In this document: positions 6,612-10,750 of the stretch, piece by piece | How the letters are laid out: each line of letters starts with the position of its first letter | Numbering within the stretch: position 1 is the first letter of the stretch | DNA from: Candidatus Sericytochromatia bacterium | GTDB taxonomy: Bacteria; Cyanobacteriota; Sericytochromatia; UBA7694 | Direction: 5' to 3' | Length of the DNA stretch: 10,750 bases | Assembly: GCA_913773825.1 (NCBI GenBank) | Contig: CAJYHH010000541.1 | Location: forward strand, 1-10,750 | The notes under the pieces: model-generated | Told to the model about the DNA's origin: nothing | What the model saw: only the letters and a program-made list of their open reading frames with translations | Database searches by the model: none | Program-made: the position numbers and the translations under genes

Positions 6612-7193
6612 ATGTCGCTGATCGGTAAAAAAGCTCCCGACTTCACTGCTAAAGCTGCAGTTAAGTCTGAGATCGTCAATGAATTTAAACTCTCTGATCA
6701 TCAGGGCAAGTATGTTGTCCTGTTCTTCTATCCCCTGGACTTCACCTTTGTTTGCCCCACGGAACTTCATGCGTTCCAGGAAAAACTCGGCGAATTTAAA
6801 AAGCGCAACACCGAAGTGATCGCTGTTTCAGCTGATTCTCACTTCTCTCATCTGGCCTGGCTCAACACCCCTAAAAATCAGGGTGGTATCCAGGGCGTTG
6901 AATATCCGCTGGTCTCTGACTTCAACAAAACGATTGCCCGTGATTATGACGTCCTTGTTGAAGATGAAGGCGTTGCCCTGCGCGGTCTCTTCCTGCTCGA
7001 CAAAGAAGGCGTGATCCATCACGCTACCATTAATAATCTGCCAATCGGCCGTAACGTCGATGAAGCGCTGCGCGTTGTTGACGCCCTGCAGCACTTTGAG
7101 CAGAACGGCGAAGTTTGCCCCGCCAACTGGCGCGAGGGCGAAAAGAGCATGAAGGCTGATCAGGAAGGCCTGAAGAGCTACTTCGGCGGATAA
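6612..7193 (+). CDS. Typical 2-Cys peroxiredoxin (AhpC/Prx1 family)
   Basis: Cytoplasmic thiol peroxidase that reduces hydrogen peroxide and organic hydroperoxides. The 193-residue length is typical. The peroxidatic cysteine C48 is in FYPLDFTFVCPTE with the conserved Pro and Thr; R124 in ALRGLF is the usual active-site arginine; the resolving cysteine C169 is in GEVCPANW. GGIQG (91-95) stands where GGLG is found in peroxide-sensitive Prx1 enzymes, and the C-terminus SYFGG carries a YF pair, so the protein resembles the Prx1/Tsa branch more than E. coli AhpC. The ATG at 6612 is preferred over an upstream TTG in the same frame (6573) because GGAGGT sits 5 bases before it and the family begins MSLIGKKAP. 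No AhpF-like reductase is nearby. Codons favour C-ending forms such as TTC, CTC and AAC, unlike neighbouring genes, suggesting high expression. Confidence 0.95.
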   Translation: MSLIGKKAPDFTAKAAVKSEIVNEFKLSDHQGKYVVLFFYPLDFTFVCPTELHAFQEKLGEFKKRNTEVIAVSADSHFSHLAWLNTPKNQGGIQGVEYPLVSDFNKTIARDYDVLVEDEGVALRGLFLLDKEGVIHHATINNLPIGRNVDEALRVVDALQHFEQNGEVCPANWREGEKSMKADQEGLKSYFGG

Positions 7194-7202
7194 TCCGCAA
7201 CA

Positions 7203-7232
7203 CGGCCGCCGGCAACCCCGGCGGCCGGTTTG
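7203..7232 (+). terminator. GC-rich hairpin between peroxiredoxin and sodA
   Basis: A perfect 10-bp stem (7203-7212 with 7218-7227, almost all G-C) encloses a CAACC loop and is followed by GTTTGTT and, further on, a T-rich run (7240-7249). The U-tract is broken, so it may terminate incompletely and let some peroxiredoxin transcripts continue into sodA. Confidence 0.75.
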
Positions 7233-7263
7233 TTCCTGCTTTTTCTTTTACAGAAACACACGA

Positions 7264-7269
7264 TATAAC
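7264..7269 (+). promoter_or_regulatory. Possible -10 element for sodA
   Basis: TATAAC matches TATAAT at five of six positions and sits 34 bases before the sodA ATG, leaving a leader of about 20 bases that contains the AAGGAG ribosome site (7281-7286). No convincing -35 is present at 16-18 bp; TTTACA at 7247-7252 is too close. The hairpin just upstream makes a separate promoter reasonable. Confidence 0.3.
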
Positions 7270-7297
7270 ACAAGACAATCAAGGAGACCTTCAGACA

Positions 7298-7909
7298 ATG
7301 CCATTTGAACTCCCCGCTCTGCCCTATGCTTACGATGCACTTGAGCCTCATTATCAGACAGAAAACCTCGAAGTCCATCACGCCAAACATCATAAAACTT
7401 ATACTGACAAACTGAATGAAGCGGTTCAGAAAGCTGGTATCGAGGGTAAGTCGATCGAAGAGATCCTGACCAGCCTTGACAGCATTCCTGCTGAAGTTCG
7501 TCAGCCCGTGATCAATCATGGTGGTGGCTATTACAATCACGCTTTCTTCTGGGAATGTATGACGCCTGATGCGCCTGCTGCTCCCAGCGGTGACCTGGCT
7601 GCAGCCATTGATGCGCGTTTTGGTTCATTTGAAACTTTTAAAGAAGCATTCAGCGCCAAAGCGACTAACCACTTTGGTTCTGGCTGGGCCTGGCTGGTTG
7701 TGAATGAAAAAGGTGAGCTTGAAATCACCGACACCCATGATCAGATCTGCCCGTTGTCTCTCGGCCAGAAGCCCCTGCTGACCATCGACGTTTGGGAACA
7801 TGCTTATTACCTCAAGTACAAAAACGTACGTCCTGAGTGGATTAAAGCATTCTGGAACATCGTCAACTGGAACAAAGTAAGCGAGCGCTTTGCGGCTGCT
7901 CAGGCCTAA
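7298..7909 (+). CDS. sodA: Superoxide dismutase, Mn/Fe family with Mn-type residues
   Basis: Converts superoxide to oxygen and hydrogen peroxide in the cytoplasm. At 203 residues it has normal family length, no signal peptide, and starts PFELPALPYAYDALEPH like E. coli SodA. Metal ligands are H27 (VHHAKHH), H81 (YNHAFFW), and D164 and H168 in DVWEHAYY. Two positions that separate the metal types look Mn-like: glycine at G77 (GGGYYNH) where Fe enzymes have glutamine, and glutamine Q149 in DQICPL, matching the NQDSPL glutamine of MnSOD. Metal choice still cannot be proved from sequence, and a cambialistic enzyme is possible. AAGGAG lies 11 bases before the ATG. It sits between two hairpins after the peroxiredoxin that would remove its product, and shares that gene's high-expression codon style. 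Confidence 0.95.
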   Translation: MPFELPALPYAYDALEPHYQTENLEVHHAKHHKTYTDKLNEAVQKAGIEGKSIEEILTSLDSIPAEVRQPVINHGGGYYNHAFFWECMTPDAPAAPSGDLAAAIDARFGSFETFKEAFSAKATNHFGSGWAWLVVNEKGELEITDTHDQICPLSLGQKPLLTIDVWEHAYYLKYKNVRPEWIKAFWNIVNWNKVSERFAAAQA

Positions 7910-7926
7910 ATTGGTTTAAGTTAGTC

Positions 7927-7955
7927 AAGCCCCTCATTCAGATGAGGGGCTTTTG
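7927..7955 (+). terminator. Rho-independent terminator after sodA
   Basis: A perfect 11-bp stem (AAGCCCCTCAT at 7927-7937 with ATGAGGGGCTT at 7942-7952) has a TCAG loop and ends in a TTTTGT tract 17 bases after the sodA stop. It is the clearest terminator in the window and closes the oxidative-stress block. Confidence 0.9.
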
Positions 7956-8001
7956 TCTTAAAAAATAATCTGGATAGAACGATGTGGACGGTATAAGTCA
8001 A

Positions 8002-9780
8002 ATGGACCCCTTCAGTCTGGGTGCTGATGCCCTTGAGCAAGAAGATTATGTCGCGGCCTGTGGGCATTTTGAAGCCTATCTACAAACACATCCTCAGGAT
8101 GCTGATGCCTGGCATAATCTGGGACTTTCCTGGTTTTATCGCCATGAATATTCTCAGGCCAAGCGCTGCTGGCAGACCGCCCGGACTTATACCTATGAGC
8201 CTGAATTGCTCGAAGACACCCTATTTGAAGCTGCTCATGACCTGATTCATTTACATCGCCGTAGTTTGGGCGCAATTCCTTTTTTAGAGATGTTGCTTGA
8301 TTCACCGCGTTATGGCCGCAAATCCCATTTGTTTTTAATCTGGTGTCTGATGATCAATGATCAGATTCAAGAGTCGATCACCCAGGCCGATGCGGCGCTT
8401 AAACGCTACCCGGATGATTTAGCCTTTTGGCTGCAAAAGACTTTTTTATTTCCCGCTGTTTATGAGTCTCCAAAAGAGATAGCCTGGTGGCGTCAGCGTT
8501 TTGAAACTTCGCTAACTGAGTTTGAAAATTGGCTGGATAGTGCTGCTCAATTTGATATGACCGATGTGTTGACCTATTCGCCGATTTTTAATCTGATGCC
8601 GATGGGCATGGATGAAAAAGAAACTTTTAAACGAATCTCAAAGCTGTGGCGACGTCTATTTGTTGATAAACAGGCTGATGAGCTTAAACATGAGGTTTCA
8701 CGTTCTGGGCCTATACGCCTGGGAATGGTTTCAGCTTCAGTCTGGAATCATTCAACCATGCATTATTTTCAAGGCATGCTTGAGTTATTGTCTTTAGAAA
8801 GTGATTTTACAAGCGCCTTATTTGACTTTAGTCAGCGCGAAGACGGGATGACAGATTATGTCCGCCAATTTGTGCATCATAACGTCAAAATGACCCGTGA
8901 GTTAGAGCCCGCACTTGAGGCAATCCGAGCCTGGCAGCCCGATATTTTGCTTTATTTGGATATTGGTCAGGAAACCCTGCTGTACACCCTGGCCCACTAT
9001 CGATTAGCACCTTTTCAGTGTGTAACAGCGGGTGTGCCGATTACAACGGGTGTAGATACGATTGATACTTATATTTCCAGCCAGCGTTTTGAATTAGCTG
9101 AAGCGCAAAAATACTACAGTGAGCAGCTGGTTCAGCTCAATCATTTAATGGTTTGTATGCGTCCGCCGCAATTACCAGACGTCTTAAAAACAAGAGCTGA
9201 TTTTGGAATTCGAGAAGAAGCCCATGTTTACTTTTTTCCCCATACCTTGATTCGGGTTGATCCTGAACTTGATGATATTTTTGCTGAAATTCTGATTCAG
9301 GATCCAGATGCTGAGCTGTATTTAATTCAGCTTTTAAATTCTGACGTTCATCTTCAGCTCCAGCGTCGATTTGGCAGGCGTTTTCCTGAGTTGCTGAATC
9401 GGCTGCACTTTTTGCCCTGGATGGGCCAGCCGGATTTTCTCAATTTGCTGGCCTTAGCCGACGTGGCGCTTGATGCTTTGAGGCTAGCCGGGGGCAATGT
9501 TTCGTTTCAGGCTTTTTGGACCGGAACCCCTATGGTCACTTGCCCAACCCCATTTTTGCGTGGCCGCATCGCAACTGGCTTGTATCAGCTATTAGGCCTG
9601 GAGAACTGGGTTGCAACAGACTGGGATGACTATCTGCAAAAAGCCCTAAAGCTGGGCCGTGAGCCCGAAACCCGTCGCCAATTATCTGAGCAGATTTTAG
9701 CCGGTCGTGAACAGATTTTTAATCGCTCAGAGGGCATCAATGAAATCTTTTTGCTGTTTAAGTCCTGGGCTGGACGCTAA
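8002..9780 (+). CDS. TPR protein with GT41 (OGT/SPINDLY-like) glycosyltransferase domain
   Basis: Probable cytoplasmic protein O-glycosyltransferase of the bacterial SPINDLY-like group; acceptor unknown. Numbering is from the ATG at 8002 (592 residues). Residues about 4-70 form a TPR pair (ALEQEDYVAACGHFEAYL, then DAWHNLGLSWFYRHEYSQA). A helical stretch follows, then the catalytic region from about 235: RLGMVSASVWNHSTMHYF (H250 aligns with human OGT H498), GVPITTGVDTID in place of the usual GHPxTTG, HYSEQL-like YYSEQL, PHTLIRVDP, LPWMGQPDFLNLLALADVALD, and GTPMVTCP followed by FLRGR. OGT K842 aligns with R418, and OGT D925 with Q503, so donor binding may be altered. A GTG at 7984 in the same frame adds six residues and has GGA 9 bases upstream; ATG is preferred on codon frequency only. 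It starts after the sodA terminator, so it is a separate unit, with no clear promoter seen. Confidence 0.85.
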   Translation: MDPFSLGADALEQEDYVAACGHFEAYLQTHPQDADAWHNLGLSWFYRHEYSQAKRCWQTARTYTYEPELLEDTLFEAAHDLIHLHRRSLGAIPFLEMLLDSPRYGRKSHLFLIWCLMINDQIQESITQADAALKRYPDDLAFWLQKTFLFPAVYESPKEIAWWRQRFETSLTEFENWLDSAAQFDMTDVLTYSPIFNLMPMGMDEKETFKRISKLWRRLFVDKQADELKHEVSRSGPIRLGMVSASVWNHSTMHYFQGMLELLSLESDFTSALFDFSQREDGMTDYVRQFVHHNVKMTRELEPALEAIRAWQPDILLYLDIGQETLLYTLAHYRLAPFQCVTAGVPITTGVDTIDTYISSQRFELAEAQKYYSEQLVQLNHLMVCMRPPQLPDVLKTRADFGIREEAHVYFFPHTLIRVDPELDDIFAEILIQDPDAELYLIQLLNSDVHLQLQRRFGRRFPELLNRLHFLPWMGQPDFLNLLALADVALDALRLAGGNVSFQAFWTGTPMVTCPTPFLRGRIATGLYQLLGLENWVATDWDDYLQKALKLGREPETRRQLSEQILAGREQIFNRSEGINEIFLLFKSWAGR

Positions 9781-9815
9781 AAAAAGAAAAAAACAAGAGA
9801 AATAACAGTCTTGTT
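9781..9815 (-). terminator. Rho-independent terminator for the minus-strand gene
   Basis: Read on the minus strand, AACAAGA (9815-9809) and TCTTGTT (9798-9792) form a 7-bp stem with a 10-base loop, followed by TTTTTCTTTTT (9791-9781). It starts 26 bases past the stop of the minus-strand gene at 9842 and abuts the stop of the TPR glycosyltransferase gene. The A-rich plus strand does not suit termination in the other direction. Confidence 0.7.
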
Positions 9816-9841
9816 GATGATTAGACGCCTAAACCGGGGGA

Positions 9842-10750
9842 TTACTGACGGGTGATGGCGTCAACGGAGCCAGTGGTTTGATATAAAACAGCCTGAATCT
9901 GAGCGTTGTTTAAAGCAAATAGGGCGCTGTGATTACCGTTATCTAATACCCCGCTATTGAGTAGCCAGACATGATTGTTTTGACGAAAGACCAGCACAAA
10001 ATGATTCTGGGGAAACCCGGCTGCCGGGGCTCTGACGCCGCCTTTTTTATCATCCAGGTAAACACCCACTAAAAACACAGCTTCTGGATACATGCGCCAA
10101 AAGGCTGTTATAGCCTGCTGTTTATCGTAAAAGCGATCTTTACGCGGGCCGACCATGGGATGTACTTTGAGCTTAATGGCCTGAGCGGCTTGTTTAATTT
10201 CGCCGTCAGGAGTGGGTTTGTCAATATTGCCGTTGTCATAGAGCGTATAGCGAAACATCGAGACTAATCCGGCCCTGCCGTCCGTGTTGGCTGTGCGATA
10301 CAGGGCTTCCTGAGCCAGATGCACCGCGCGATAGGTCATACCCTGATTCTGAATATTTAAACGACTAAAAGCCTGATCTAAATTGCCATAGAGCAAATAA
10401 TGCGCAGATAACAGAGCCGCAGCCCCGCAGCGCTGGGCATCAGCTGTGGTTTCATTTAGCACATCATTTTGTGAAATCTGACTTAATAACTCACGGCTTG
10501 TCTGACCTTGGATAAAGCTGTCTTCGGTATACGTCGGAGCAAAGGCAAACTTGAGCGAAACCTGACTACTCCCACGGTAATAAGAATAAGACATCTGAAT
10601 AAAGCGCGAGTGTTTGCCCGCAAAAGTTAAAAAATGTCGAGCCAGATCTTGATCCGATTCGGGCAGGATTTTATTGCTGAGCTGACGCAAATAAGCATAT
10701 TCCTGACTGTCAAGCACCCCGTCCTGGGTGTACTCAGACAGGGCCTGGTC
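9842..10750 (-). CDS. Unrecognised protein, C-terminal part: EF-hand-like loop plus papain-fold (C39-like) peptidase candidate
   Basis: The frame stays open to base 10750, so the N-terminus lies outside; a GTG at 10717 is inside the coding region. The 11 residues before that GTG together with those after it contain EYTQDGVLDSQE, which fits a 12-residue EF-hand loop at positions 5 (D), 6 (G), 8 (L), 9 (D) and 12 (E), though positions 1 and 3 are weak. Numbering from the GTG, AQRCGAAALLSAHYLL places a possible Gln/Cys pair at Q95 and C97 (10427-10429) at the start of a helix. NHFVLVFRQNNHVWLLNSG gives H239 (10001-10003) and N254 (9956-9958). The Cys-helix, then His-beta, then Asn/Asp order is that of papain-fold and C39-type cysteine peptidases. 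Activity, substrate and location are unknown; a catalytically dead relative is possible. Convergent with the glycosyltransferase gene and followed by its own terminator. Confidence 0.8.
   Translation of the reverse strand, partial: DQALSEYTQDGVLDSQEYAYLRQLSNKILPESDQDLARHFLTFAGKHSRFIQMSYSYYRGSSQVSLKFAFAPTYTEDSFIQGQTSRELLSQISQNDVLNETTADAQRCGAAALLSAHYLLYGNLDQAFSRLNIQNQGMTYRAVHLAQEALYRTANTDGRAGLVSMFRYTLYDNGNIDKPTPDGEIKQAAQAIKLKVHPMVGPRKDRFYDKQQAITAFWRMYPEAVFLVGVYLDDKKGGVRAPAAGFPQNHFVLVFRQNNHVWLLNSGVLDNGNHSALFALNNAQIQAVLYQTTGSVDAITRQ

Noticed and set aside
7030..7540. Minus-strand frames overlapping the end of the peroxiredoxin gene and the start of sodA
   Set aside because: They are antisense to two strongly supported conserved genes and cross the intergenic hairpin; no conserved motif is seen in them.
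7982..7996. Four-codon ORF (ATG TGG ACG GTA TAA) just before the TPR glycosyltransferase start
   Set aside because: Too short to distinguish from chance; no regulatory codon pattern or strong ribosome site.
10715..10717. GTG as the true start of the minus-strand peptidase-like gene
   Set aside because: The frame remains open to the window end and the residues just before it complete an EF-hand-like loop, so the gene continues beyond base 10750.
1..10750. Prophage, transposon, CRISPR array or tRNA/rRNA gene
   Set aside because: I saw no transposase or integrase-like protein, terminal repeats, regularly spaced repeats or tRNA-like cloverleaf on either strand by eye; a covariance-model RNA scan would settle the RNA part.

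Overview
The window (about 48% GC by eye) carries eight protein-coding regions and no RNA genes, transposons or CRISPR arrays that I could see. Both ends cut through genes. The organism looks like a free-living bacterium that meets oxygen: it has a menaquinone-pathway ligase, a 2-Cys peroxiredoxin and an Mn-type superoxide dismutase. Hairpin terminators, Shine-Dalgarno sites and extended -10 promoters are of ordinary bacterial type. No gene here fixes the phylum. A SPINDLY-type TPR glycosyltransferase next to long unrecognised proteins would suit an under-sampled lineage such as the non-photosynthetic relatives of Cyanobacteria, but that is only a guess.

Layout. Bases 1-2157 (+): the 3' part of mutM (DNA glycosylase), then menE nine bases later, probably co-transcribed. 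Bases 2170-2607 (-): a small DUF805 membrane protein, convergent with menE. Bases 2608-2762: a divergent promoter region with a long interrupted inverted repeat. Bases 2763-6428 (+): an unrecognised 1221-residue protein. It has a helical core of about 620 residues between two disordered, charged arms. The arms carry about nine copies of a Y-x-x-I-L-D-x-I-L-like motif and eight copies of an F-x-R-x-R motif, so it looks like a multivalent scaffold or adaptor. This is the most novel item in the window. Bases 6429-7955 (+): an oxidative-stress block. The peroxiredoxin has a perfect TATAAT extended -10 promoter and a leader of about 50 bases with three successive inverted repeats, the last enclosing the ribosome binding site. 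A GC-rich hairpin, sodA and a strong terminator follow. Bases 7984/8002-9780 (+): a TPR protein fused to a GT41 (OGT/SPINDLY-like) glycosyltransferase domain with substitutions at two donor-site positions. Bases 9842-10750 (-): the C-terminal part of a protein with an EF-hand-like loop and a Cys/His/Asn arrangement resembling papain-fold (C39-like) peptidases.

How the genes work together. SOD turns superoxide into peroxide and the adjacent peroxiredoxin removes the peroxide; both use codons unlike their neighbours, as highly expressed genes do. The other genes look like unrelated housekeeping or lineage-specific units. The longest stretch without a gene is 6429-6611 (183 bases), and it is accounted for by the repeat, promoter and leader entries.
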